Below, piece after piece: positions 1 through 6,694 of a DNA stretch of 12,418 nucleotides. Position 1 is the first letter of the stretch, and every line of letters starts with the position of its first letter. The translations under genes and the position numbers were made by a program. The notes beneath the pieces were generated by a model. The model did no database searches. It worked only from the letters and a program-made list of their open reading frames with translations, and had not been told where the DNA came from. Origin of the DNA: an uncultured Eubacteriales bacterium. Lineage in GTDB: Bacteria > Bacillota > Clostridia > Oscillospirales > Acutalibacteraceae. The DNA lies in NCBI GenBank assembly GCA_900313475.1, contig OMRJ01000003.1, forward strand, positions 1-12,418, in the 5' to 3' direction.

Positions 1-1
1 G

Positions 2-256
2 CTTCTGATTTGGAGAGGCTTTGTAATAGGGATAAATTCACCCGACCGCTACGGCGCGCTTGTCGCAATGGGTATAGCGTTCCAGCTCGGCATTCAGGTC
101 ATTCTGAATATCGCGGTCGCGACGGATTCGATTCCCAATACCGGCATTTCGCTGCCGTTTTTCAGCTACGGCAGAACATCTATGATAATGAACATGGTAG
201 AAATGGGCTTTTTGCTGAGCATTTCGCGCTCGTCAAGAATAAAAAAACGTGTTTGA
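2..256 (+). CDS. ftsW: FtsW/SpoVE-family SEDS peptidoglycan polymerase, C-terminal 84 residues (5' end outside window)
   Basis: This is the 3' end of a SEDS-family glycosyltransferase, the integral membrane enzyme that polymerises lipid II at the septum together with a class B penicillin-binding protein. Reading frame 2 is open from the window edge to the TGA at 254-256. The visible part begins LLIWRGFVIG, then has the family pattern of a charged loop (SPDRYGALVA), a hydrophobic helix, the NIAVATDSIPNTGISLPFFSYG signature and a last membrane helix ending in SISR, followed by a short basic tail. The family normally has SYGG(T/S)S here; this protein has SYGRTS, an Arg in place of the second Gly. 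Its position directly upstream of murG (15 bp gap) is that of ftsW or spoVE in Firmicutes dcw clusters. RodA is less likely because of the context. The SpoVE alternative cannot be excluded from a fragment. Confidence 0.93.
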   Translation, partial: LLIWRGFVIGINSPDRYGALVAMGIAFQLGIQVILNIAVATDSIPNTGISLPFFSYGRTSMIMNMVEMGFLLSISRSSRIKKRV

Positions 257-271
257 CGCGGAGGATATTTT

Positions 272-1393
272 ATGAGAGTAATTTTTGCCGCAGGCGGCAC
301 CGGCGGACATATTAATCCGGCGCTTGCCGCCGCACAGGAGCTGCGCAGACGCATGCCGGATGCAGCGATACTGTTCGTGGGGACAGCCGAAAAAATGGAG
401 TCAAAGCTTGTCCCTAAAGCGGGCTTTGACTTTAAAACAATTAAAATTTCCGGTTTTCAGCGCTCTTTTGCGCCGGAGGACATAATTCATAACCTCGGCA
501 CGCTTCGCCGACTTCTTTTCGTCACGGGTCAATGCAAACGGATAATAGATGAATTTAAACCCGATGTCGTCGTCGGCTTCGGCGGCTACGTCAGCGGTCC
601 CGTTGTCAGAACCGCGCATAAATGCGGCATAAAAACCGCTGTTCATGAACAAAATGCTTTTCCCGGGAAAACAAATACAGCACTCTCAAAATATGCCGAT
701 GCGGTGATGCTTACCTCCGAAAACGCCGAAAAATATCTCAAAAGCGCGGCAAAGCCCATTCTCACAGGGCTTCCCGTCAGAAAAGAGCTTCTTTGTGCCG
801 ACAGAACCGAAGCGCGCAAAAAGCTCGGTATCACCGACGGTGCGGCGGTTGTTCTTTCGACCGGCGGAAGCCTCGGCGCCGAATCGATAAACAACGTCAT
901 GTGCGACGTTATACCGCATTTCAAAGGAGACAACAGACTGTTTTTTGTTCACGGCTACGGGCAGCTCGGCAGGTTTGTCCCCGATAAGCTTCGTGAAAAG
1001 GGGCTTGATCCGGAAAATATACCCAACGCGCGCGTGAGCGAATATATTTTTGATATGGCGGACTGCATGGCGGCTGCCGATCTCATAATAAGCCGTGCGG
1101 GGGCAAGCTCTCTCGCCGAGATTGAAGCACTCGGTAAAACGTCGCTGCTTGTCCCGTCGCCGTATGTTTCCGAAAACCATCAGTACCATAATGCGATGGC
1201 TCTTGCGGAAAAGGAGGCGGCAATAGTTATCGAACAAAAGAACCTGACGAGCGAAAAGGTAATCGGTGTCATAACCGAGCTTGCAGAAAATCCGAAAAAA
1301 TTCAAACGGATAGGCGACAATGCCCGGAATCTTGCCGTTGTCGATGCTCAGAAAAAGATATGTGACATTATTGTGTCACTTGCGGAACAATAA
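272..1393 (+). CDS. murG: UDP-GlcNAc:undecaprenyl-PP-MurNAc-pentapeptide GlcNAc transferase (lipid II synthase)
   Basis: MurG transfers GlcNAc from UDP-GlcNAc to lipid I on the inner face of the membrane, giving lipid II. The 373-residue product has the usual length and the two-domain GT-B layout. The N-terminal acceptor domain carries the GGTGGH loop at residues 8-13, GFGGYVSGP at 102-110 and HEQN at 125-128. The C-terminal UDP-GlcNAc domain carries TGGSLGAESIN from 197, SRAGASSLAE at 274-283 (Glu283 aligns with the uracil/sugar-contact region of E. coli MurG) and a PSPYVSENHQYHNA segment from 295. The start is set by GGAGG at 260-264, 7 bases before ATG, and by the N terminus beginning right at the first beta strand. 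It lies 15 bp after ftsW and is surely cotranscribed. A short GTGACA/TGTCAC inverted repeat (1362-1379) sits in its last codons. Confidence 0.97.
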   Translation: MRVIFAAGGTGGHINPALAAAQELRRRMPDAAILFVGTAEKMESKLVPKAGFDFKTIKISGFQRSFAPEDIIHNLGTLRRLLFVTGQCKRIIDEFKPDVVVGFGGYVSGPVVRTAHKCGIKTAVHEQNAFPGKTNTALSKYADAVMLTSENAEKYLKSAAKPILTGLPVRKELLCADRTEARKKLGITDGAAVVLSTGGSLGAESINNVMCDVIPHFKGDNRLFFVHGYGQLGRFVPDKLREKGLDPENIPNARVSEYIFDMADCMAAADLIISRAGASSLAEIEALGKTSLLVPSPYVSENHQYHNAMALAEKEAAIVIEQKNLTSEKVIGVITELAENPKKFKRIGDNARNLAVVDAQKKICDIIVSLAEQ

Positions 1394-1477
1394 TCAAAAA
1401 AGAAAATTCGGTAACGCAATAATGATTCTTTTCATAGGATATTATAGGTTTATCCTTACGAAAGGGTGTTATTGAGT

Positions 1478-2743
1478 ATGTGTAAATATGTTATTGAGGG
1501 TGCTCACAGGCTTTACGGCAGCGCCGAAATTCACGGTGCGAAAAACAGTGCTCTCCCGATTCTTGCCGCGTCTATAGTCTGTAAAGGAATGAATGTCATT
1601 CATAACTGTCCCGAACTGTCGGATATTGACGCAACGGTAAATATTTTACGCCATCTCGGCTGTACGGTCAGGCGTGAAAATGACACTGTTACCGTTGACA
1701 GTTCCGTCATTACGCAAAACGGAATACCGGATGATTTAATGCGGGAAATGCGTTCGTCCGTTATTTTTCTCGGCGCAATACTGTCACGCACGGGAGAAGT
1801 GACGCTTTCGACGCCCGGCGGTTGTGAGATAGGGCTTCGCCCGATAGATATTCATCTTGACGGTATCGAAAAGCTCGGCGCGGAGGTTTTGTCCGAATAC
1901 GGACTCGTAAAATGCCGTACAAACGGCAGGCTTCACGGTACAAAAATAAATCTTTCGTTTCCGAGCGTCGGCGCAACGGAAAATATTATGATTGCGGCTG
2001 CAACGGCAGACGGTGTTACCGTGATAACAAACGCGGCGCGCGAGCCGGAGATCAGTGATCTGGCAGATTTTCTCAACAGAGGCGGCGCACGGATAGCCGG
2101 CGCGGGAGAAAGCACGATAGTCATAGAGGGAGTGCGCGAACTGACGGGAGCGGAGCATACAGTCATTCCCGACAGAATAGTCGCCGCAAGCTATCTGGCG
2201 GCTGCGGCATGCACGGGCGGCAGTGTGGAGCTCTCAAACGTGATTCCCGCGCATCTTGAACCTGTACTCAACGTGTTTGAGGAGAGCGGCTGCCGTGTGG
2301 ACGTGAACGGACGCAAGCTTGTGCTCAACGCGCCTAACAGATTGAAAAACGTTAAAATGATACGCACGATGCCTTATCCCGGTTTTCCTACGGATATTCA
2401 GGCTCCGGTTGCCTCAATGCTCACACTTGCGCGTGGGACTTCGCTTATCGTAGAAACCATTTTCGAAAGCAGATATAAATATATCGGCGAATTGGTGCGC
2501 TTCGGCGCAAAAATAAATGTTGACGGCAGGATGGCTGTCATTGAGGGAGTGCCGTCACTTCACGGCGCATCGGTTGTTTCACCCGATCTTCGCGGCGGAA
2601 TGGCTCTCATTATCGCGGGACTTGCCGCAGAGGGTACAACGGTTGTAGAGGATGACGGTCATATAGACCGGGGATACGAATTTCCCGAACGCGTACTTTC
2701 AAAGCTAAACGCAAAAATTAAAAGGACAGATCAAGATGACTGA
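1478..2743 (+). CDS. murA: UDP-N-acetylglucosamine 1-carboxyvinyltransferase
   Basis: MurA catalyses the first committed step of peptidoglycan synthesis, moving enolpyruvate from PEP to UDP-GlcNAc in the cytoplasm. The 421-residue product has the EPSP-synthase-like fold with key residues at near-canonical positions: Lys22-Asn23 in GAKNSALP, Cys116 in GGCEIGLRPID (equivalent of E. coli Cys115, the fosfomycin target), Asp306 in PGFPTDIQAP, Arg372 in DLRGGMAL and Arg398 in HIDRGY. Because the Cys is kept, the enzyme is predicted to be fosfomycin-sensitive. The frame is open upstream to a GTG at 1466, but ATG 1478 gives the standard MxKYVIEG N terminus; AAAGGG at 1461-1466 lies 11 bases upstream, a little far. 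The 84-bp gap after murG holds no clear terminator and no convincing promoter, so readthrough from murG is likely. The last 8 bp overlap divIB. Confidence 0.96.
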   Translation: MCKYVIEGAHRLYGSAEIHGAKNSALPILAASIVCKGMNVIHNCPELSDIDATVNILRHLGCTVRRENDTVTVDSSVITQNGIPDDLMREMRSSVIFLGAILSRTGEVTLSTPGGCEIGLRPIDIHLDGIEKLGAEVLSEYGLVKCRTNGRLHGTKINLSFPSVGATENIMIAAATADGVTVITNAAREPEISDLADFLNRGGARIAGAGESTIVIEGVRELTGAEHTVIPDRIVAASYLAAAACTGGSVELSNVIPAHLEPVLNVFEESGCRVDVNGRKLVLNAPNRLKNVKMIRTMPYPGFPTDIQAPVASMLTLARGTSLIVETIFESRYKYIGELVRFGAKINVDGRMAVIEGVPSLHGASVVSPDLRGGMALIIAGLAAEGTTVVEDDGHIDRGYEFPERVLSKLNAKIKRTDQDD

Positions 2744-3665
2744 AAAAAACAGACGTAGCGGCATGCATGCCGCGCCTGTAAACAGGGGAAGCGAACTAAA
2801 ACGAAGCTCCGGGAAACGCAAGAAAAAAAAGAGAAGGCGCGATGCCTTTATCATAGTGTGCGCGCTTTTGCTGCTCGCGTCGGTCGGCGCGGCATTTTCG
2901 CTGAAATTTCTTTTTAAAACGGAGTCGATAGCAGTCGAAAACAGCGCCGAACGTTATTCCGACGAGAGCATTCTCGAATCAGCGGGGATAAAAACGGGCG
3001 TCGGTCTGTTTGATTTCAGCGCCGAAAAAGCAGCCCGAAAGGTCGAAAAACAGCTTCCTTACATCGGAAAGTGCACGGTTAAGCGGCGTTTGCCGGACAC
3101 CGTTGCCGTCACTGTCGAATACACCCGCCCCGCAATGGCAGCGCAAACTGCAGGCGGCTATATTCTCATCGACAAAAACGGCAAAGTGCTGGAACAGGTT
3201 TCAACACTCCCCGCCGATTATATCGCGGTGCTCAAAGGCGTGTCCGTTACGGGCGGCGTTCCGGGTGAAACGGTGGCGGTAGAGGGTGAAAACGTGCTGC
3301 AGTATATTTCGGAGCTTGCCTGCGCATTCGATGAGAACGGAATAAAAAACATAACGGCATATTCGATTTCCGAAAACGGCGACATTACGGCAGAAATAGA
3401 CTATGTCACCGACCTGAAGCTCGGCACGCTTTCAAAAGCGCCGTCAAAGGTGCGTTTTGCAAAAGAAGTGCTTGCCGACAATTCCGCTTCTCCCGCGGAC
3501 GGCGACAGAACCGTAATAGATATTACCGAGGGCACAAAGGCATACGTGCGTTCGCAAAAGGCAATTGATGCCGCAAGCGAAGCCGCAAGCATTGCCGAAG
3601 CCTCAGATATCGCCGGAACAAAACCCGATGTGCCGGCATCGCTGCCCGAAACGGCGGAAGACTGA
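2736..3665 (+). CDS. divIB: Cell division protein DivIB/FtsQ
   Basis: DivIB/FtsQ is a bitopic divisome protein that works with FtsL and DivIC to control septal peptidoglycan synthesis. The 309-residue product has a cytoplasmic basic head (residues 1-36, with a KRKKKKRRR run at 27-35), one membrane helix at about 37-56, a POTRA-type domain at about 62-130 (ending VKRRLPDTVAVTVEYTRP), and a beta domain from about 140 that opens with the typical YILIDKNGKVLE. The C terminus (about 268-309) is Ala/Ser/Glu rich and looks disordered, like the gamma tail of DivIB. ATG 2736 overlaps the murA end and has AAAGGA at 2721-2726. The head is encoded by an A-rich tract with an eight-A run, a possible slippage site. 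Sequence identity in this family is always low, so the call rests on architecture and on the place between murA and ftsZ. Confidence 0.9.
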   Translation: MTEKNRRSGMHAAPVNRGSELKRSSGKRKKKKRRRDAFIIVCALLLLASVGAAFSLKFLFKTESIAVENSAERYSDESILESAGIKTGVGLFDFSAEKAARKVEKQLPYIGKCTVKRRLPDTVAVTVEYTRPAMAAQTAGGYILIDKNGKVLEQVSTLPADYIAVLKGVSVTGGVPGETVAVEGENVLQYISELACAFDENGIKNITAYSISENGDITAEIDYVTDLKLGTLSKAPSKVRFAKEVLADNSASPADGDRTVIDITEGTKAYVRSQKAIDAASEAASIAEASDIAGTKPDVPASLPETAED

Positions 3666-3731
3666 CGGAGAGCCGAGCCCATTTGTCAATTAAAAAGCTT
3701 TGCAGGTTAATAAGAAACGGGAAATAAACGG

Positions 3732-3784
3732 TGTAAAGTCGCGGGACTTTACAAATGTTTTTTGTAAAGTAAAATTGCTTTACA
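3732..3784. promoter_or_regulatory. Two tandem 22-bp dyads with identical TGTAAAG half-sites (candidate double operator)
   Basis: Site 1 is 3732-3753 and site 2 is 3763-3784. Both read TGTAAAGT-N7-CTTTACA, so both are 22 bp with 7-bp inverted half-sites; site 1 extends to a 9-bp perfect arm (TGTAAAGTC/GACTTTACA around GCGG). Their centres are 31 bp apart, close to three helical turns, which would put two bound dimers on the same DNA face. The variable centres differ completely, which argues for selection on the half-sites rather than recent duplication. Alternatively site 1 followed by six T (3758-3763) could work as a weak terminator for the divIB operon. The regulator is unknown; the motif does not match the NrdR, Rex, CcpA or GlnR/TnrA boxes as I know them. 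Confidence 0.6.
3748..3775 (+). promoter_or_regulatory. Candidate distal ftsZ promoter, overlapped by both dyads
   Basis: A -35 TTTACA (3748-3753) and a -10 TAAAAT (3770-3775) are separated by 16 bp, each one mismatch from the sigma-A consensus. The -35 is the right arm of dyad 1 and the -10 lies in the centre of dyad 2, so a protein bound to the dyads would block polymerase. The predicted start is near 3782, giving a leader of about 160 nt before ftsZ. TTTACA is a forced product of the dyad arm, so chance agreement is possible. Confidence 0.45.
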
Positions 3785-3862
3785 TTCTTAACCGAAAAGG
3801 CGTTTTTTCCCTGCGCCGATCCGATGATGTTTATTAAAAAAATCAAAATATTGTATTTCTTC

Positions 3863-3891
3863 TTGAAATTCGCAAATGAATATGATACTAT
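3863..3891 (+). promoter_or_regulatory. Proximal ftsZ promoter, extended -10
   Basis: The -35 TTGAAA (3863-3868) and -10 TACTAT (3886-3891) are 17 bp apart, and the -10 is preceded by TGA to form an extended -10 element. The upstream DNA is A/T rich. The expected start is near 3898, about 48 nt before the ftsZ ATG. This is the best promoter match in the window and indicates that ftsZ-proS is transcribed independently of the murG-divIB operon. Confidence 0.75.
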
Positions 3892-3945
3892 ATGATAAAT
3901 TGTTGAAAATCAGCGTTTCTATCAAGAACACGGAGGTTTATAAAT

Positions 3946-5034
3946 ATGGCTTTTGAAATGTCAACCGAATATGATGTTGTTACTCAGATAAAGGTTGTCG
4001 GCGTAGGCGGCGGCGGCGGAAACGCAGTTAACCGCATGGTGGAGTCGAACGTACAGGGTGTTGAGTTTATCGCCGTCAACACCGATAAGCAGGTGCTTAT
4101 CAGTTCAAAGGCAACCACAAAAATTCAGATAGGCGAAAAGGTCACACAGGGTCAGGGCGCAGGTTCCAAACCCGAAATAGGCAAAAAAGCAGCCGAGGAG
4201 AGCATGGAAGCTCTCAACGAAGCGCTTGCCGGCACCGACATGGTGTTTATTACCGCAGGCATGGGCGGCGGCACAGGCACGGGCGCAGCTCCCGTTATCG
4301 CGCAGCTTGCAAAGGATAAGGGTATACTTACCGTAGGCATTGTCACAAAGCCTTTTGAATTTGAGGGCAGACGCCGCATGCAGCAGGCGGAGGCGGGTAT
4401 TGCCGAGCTTGCGCAGCATGTTGACAGCCTTATTGTCATTCCCAATGAGCGTCTTAAGCTCGTTTCCGATCAGAAGATTACTTTCCTCAACGCATTCTCA
4501 ATTGCCGACGATGTGCTTCGTCTCGGTGTAAAGAGTATTGCCGAGCTTATAAAGATTCCCGGAATCATCAACCTTGACTTTGCGGACGTTACCTCCGTCA
4601 TGAAGGATGCCGGTCACGCTCACATGGGTGTCGGCAGAGCACAGGGCAAAGACAAAGCCGAAACGGCTGCGAATGCTGCCATTTCAAGTCCGCTGCTTGA
4701 AACAACGATTCAGGGCGCAAAGGGTGTTATTATACTCATTTCCGCGTCAAACGATATCACTCTTGACGATGTTGACGTGGCGGCTACGATAGTAAAGAAC
4801 GCAGCCGATATTGATGCCAACATCATTTTCGGCGTTTCGACCGATACATCGCTTGACGATGAAATGGTGGTCACCGTTATTGCTACGGGATTCGTCGCGG
4901 ACGGCGACACACAGACGCAGCCGAGCGAGGCAAAATCCTCCGCGCAGAGCGAACAGGCATCGCCGTCACAGTCCGGCAACGGTGTAGACGACAACGATGT
5001 CATTGACATTTTCAACATGTTTAAGAACAAATAA
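3946..5034 (+). CDS. ftsZ: Cell division GTPase FtsZ
   Basis: FtsZ is the tubulin-like GTPase that polymerises at midcell and recruits the divisome. The 362-residue product starts after GGAGG at 3932-3936 (9-base spacing). It shows VGVGGGGGNAVNRM at 18-31, the tubulin signature GGGTGTG at 107-113, the RRRMQQAE segment near 142 and the T7 synergy loop NLDFADV at 209-215 with the catalytic Asp211 and Asp214. The GTPase core ends near ATGF (323-326). The C-terminal linker is short, about 20-25 Gln/Ser-rich residues, and the terminal peptide reads DVIDIFNMFKNK instead of the usual D-I-P-x-F-L type that binds FtsA, SepF and other partners. ftsA is not found upstream. proS follows after 36 bp with no terminator between. 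Confidence 0.98.
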   Translation: MAFEMSTEYDVVTQIKVVGVGGGGGNAVNRMVESNVQGVEFIAVNTDKQVLISSKATTKIQIGEKVTQGQGAGSKPEIGKKAAEESMEALNEALAGTDMVFITAGMGGGTGTGAAPVIAQLAKDKGILTVGIVTKPFEFEGRRRMQQAEAGIAELAQHVDSLIVIPNERLKLVSDQKITFLNAFSIADDVLRLGVKSIAELIKIPGIINLDFADVTSVMKDAGHAHMGVGRAQGKDKAETAANAAISSPLLETTIQGAKGVIILISASNDITLDDVDVAATIVKNAADIDANIIFGVSTDTSLDDEMVVTVIATGFVADGDTQTQPSEAKSSAQSEQASPSQSGNGVDDNDVIDIFNMFKNK

Positions 5035-5070
5035 CTGTTACGTTTTCAGAGAGTTTGAAAGGATATTTTT

Positions 5071-6510
5071 ATGGCAGACGGAAAAAAGATGGTAGAAGCC
5101 ATAACTTCAATGGAGGACGATTTTGCCAAATGGTATACGGACGTTTGCAAAAAAGCCGATCTTGTAGATTATTCGAGTGTTAAAGGATGCATGGTTATCC
5201 GTCCGTACGGATATGCAATTTGGGAGCTTATTCAGCGTCAGATGGACGATCGCTTTAAGGCGCTCGGTCATGAGAATGTTTACATGCCGCTGTTTATCCC
5301 CGAATCGCTTTTGCAGAAGGAGAAGGATCATGTTGAAGGCTTTGCACCCGAAGTCGCGTGGGTTACTCACGGCGGAAACGATCCGCTGCCCGAACGTCTT
5401 TGTGTGCGTCCCACATCCGAAACGCTTTTTTGCGAGCACTACGCAAATATTGTCCATTCATACAGAGATCTTCCCAAACTCTATAATCAGTGGTGCAACG
5501 TCGTAAGATGGGAGAAAACAACAAGACCTTTCCTGCGTTCGAGAGAATTTCTCTGGCAGGAGGGGCACACCGTACACGCAACCGCACAGGAGGCAATTGA
5601 GGAGACGGAGCGCATGCTCAATGTCTATGCCGATTTTTGCCGTGACGTTCTCAATATGCCCGTTATTAAGGGCAGAAAAACCGAGAGCGACAAGTTCGCG
5701 GGTGCGGAGGCTACCTATGCCATCGAAGCTCTTATGCATGACGGCAAGGCGCTTCAGGCGGGTACATCGCACTATTTCGGCGACGGCTTTGCCCGCGCTT
5801 TTAACATGACCTTTACCGATAAGGAAAACAAGCTGCAATACGTTCATCAGACCTCATGGGGCACCACAACACGTCTTATCGGCGCGGTTATTATGTCCCA
5901 CGGCGATAACGACGGACTTGTGCTTCCCCCGAAAATCGCGCCGGTTCAGGTGGTGGTTCTGCCTATCGCCGCGCATAAACCGGGCGTTATCGAAAAGGCT
6001 CTCGAAGTAACGGACAGACTCAAAGCAAAGTTCAGGGTTAAGTGTGACACATCCGAAAATTCGGCGGGATGGAAATTTGCCGAATATGAAATGAAGGGTG
6101 TTCCGCTGCGTCTTGAACTCGGCCCCAAGGATATACAGAACAACTCGTGCGTTATTGTACGCCGTGACAACCGTCAAAAATACGTTGTTTCGCTCGATGA
6201 GCTTGAAACGGAGATATCAAGGCTTCTCGACGAGCTTGGTCAGGCGCTCTATGACAGAGCGGCGCAAAACATTGAAAACAGAACCTACAGATGCACTTCG
6301 ATTGACGAGATTAAACAGGCTCTTGCCGAGCACGGCGACGGCTTTGTAAAGGCGATGTGGTGCGGAAGTGAGGAGTGTGAGGATAAAGTCAAGGAGCTTA
6401 CGGGTGTCGGCTCACGCTGCATTCCGTTTGACCAGGAGGACATTTCCGATAAATGCGTATGTTGCGGTAAAAAGGCATGGAAGATGGTTGTTTGGGGTAA
6501 TGCTTATTAA
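5071..6510 (+). CDS. proS: Prolyl-tRNA synthetase, archaeal/eukaryote type (ProS type 3)
   Basis: This class II aminoacyl-tRNA synthetase charges tRNA-Pro in the cytoplasm. The 479-residue length, with no editing insertion between motifs 2 and 3, and the C-terminal zinc-binding extension mark the archaeal/eukaryote-like type rather than the roughly 570-residue bacterial type. Motif 1 lies around GCMVIRPYGYAIWE (39-52), the proline-binding RPTSE at 113-117, motif 2 around RPFLRSREFLWQEGHT (152-167) and motif 3 around TSWGTTTRLIGAV (261-273, Arg268). The anticodon-binding domain runs from about 290 to 400. The zinc domain has Cys431, Cys436, Cys462 and Cys465, and the chain ends in the typical aromatic residue (GNAY). 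Absence of the insertion means no built-in editing of Ala-tRNA-Pro; a separate YbaK/ProX-like factor would have to do it. The RBS is GAAAGGA at 5057-5063. It is probably cotranscribed with ftsZ. Confidence 0.97.
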   Translation: MADGKKMVEAITSMEDDFAKWYTDVCKKADLVDYSSVKGCMVIRPYGYAIWELIQRQMDDRFKALGHENVYMPLFIPESLLQKEKDHVEGFAPEVAWVTHGGNDPLPERLCVRPTSETLFCEHYANIVHSYRDLPKLYNQWCNVVRWEKTTRPFLRSREFLWQEGHTVHATAQEAIEETERMLNVYADFCRDVLNMPVIKGRKTESDKFAGAEATYAIEALMHDGKALQAGTSHYFGDGFARAFNMTFTDKENKLQYVHQTSWGTTTRLIGAVIMSHGDNDGLVLPPKIAPVQVVVLPIAAHKPGVIEKALEVTDRLKAKFRVKCDTSENSAGWKFAEYEMKGVPLRLELGPKDIQNNSCVIVRRDNRQKYVVSLDELETEISRLLDELGQALYDRAAQNIENRTYRCTSIDEIKQALAEHGDGFVKAMWCGSEECEDKVKELTGVGSRCIPFDQEDISDKCVCCGKKAWKMVVWGNAY

Positions 6511-6541
6511 ACTGTAAAACCACTTTTTTAACTGCAAAATA

Positions 6542-6583
6542 ACAGAAAACCGCCGGTGGCTTACAACACCGGCGGTTTTCTGT
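6542..6583. terminator. Strong terminator hairpin, likely bidirectional, after proS
   Basis: A perfect 17-bp stem, ACAGAAAACCGCCGGTG (6542-6558) with its complement at 6567-6583, encloses an 8-base loop. The GC core CCGCCGGTG is bordered by AAAA on the left and TTTT on the right, so the transcript ends in a U-tract in both directions. It lies 31 bp after the proS stop and also faces the convergent minus-strand gene. Confidence 0.9.
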
Positions 6584-6646
6584 CTGCCCGAAGGCAAATT
6601 TTATTTGATTTTCGTCTGCCGATTATCCGTTTATCCGCAAAATATA

Positions 6647-6677
6647 CGGCGGCAGACACAATATGCGTCCGCCGCCG
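6647..6677 (-). terminator. Terminator hairpin of the minus-strand dockerin gene
   Basis: An 11-bp stem (6647-6657 with 6667-6677, one A/C mismatch, arms CGGCGGCAGAC and GTCCGCCGCCG) encloses 9 bases. Read on the minus strand it begins 18 bp after the stop codon and is followed by GTATATTTT, a short U-rich tail. The tail is weak, so the hairpin at 6542-6583 may act as the backup. Confidence 0.6.
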
Positions 6678-6694
6678 AAGCGATTGTGTAAGAT

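Noticed and set aside
686..1237. A 183-codon minus-strand open frame inside murG
   Set aside because: It lies wholly within a clearly conserved gene and shows no family pattern or RBS.
1362..1379. GTGACA-TTATTG-TGTCAC inverted repeat near the end of murG
   Set aside because: It is a 6-bp arm inside coding sequence with no T-run after it, so it is neither a convincing terminator nor a supported operator.
1394..1477. Possible promoter before murA (TATTAT at 1440-1445)
   Set aside because: No acceptable -35 lies 16-18 bp upstream; readthrough from murG is the simpler explanation.
1466..1477. GTG at 1466 as the murA start
   Set aside because: It lies inside the AAAGGG ribosome binding site, and the family N terminus begins at ATG 1478 with Lys22-Asn23 at the canonical positions.
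3666..3945. Riboswitch or T-box in the ftsZ leader
   Set aside because: No T-box sequence, specifier structure or known riboswitch core could be recognised; the structure seen is explained by the two dyads.
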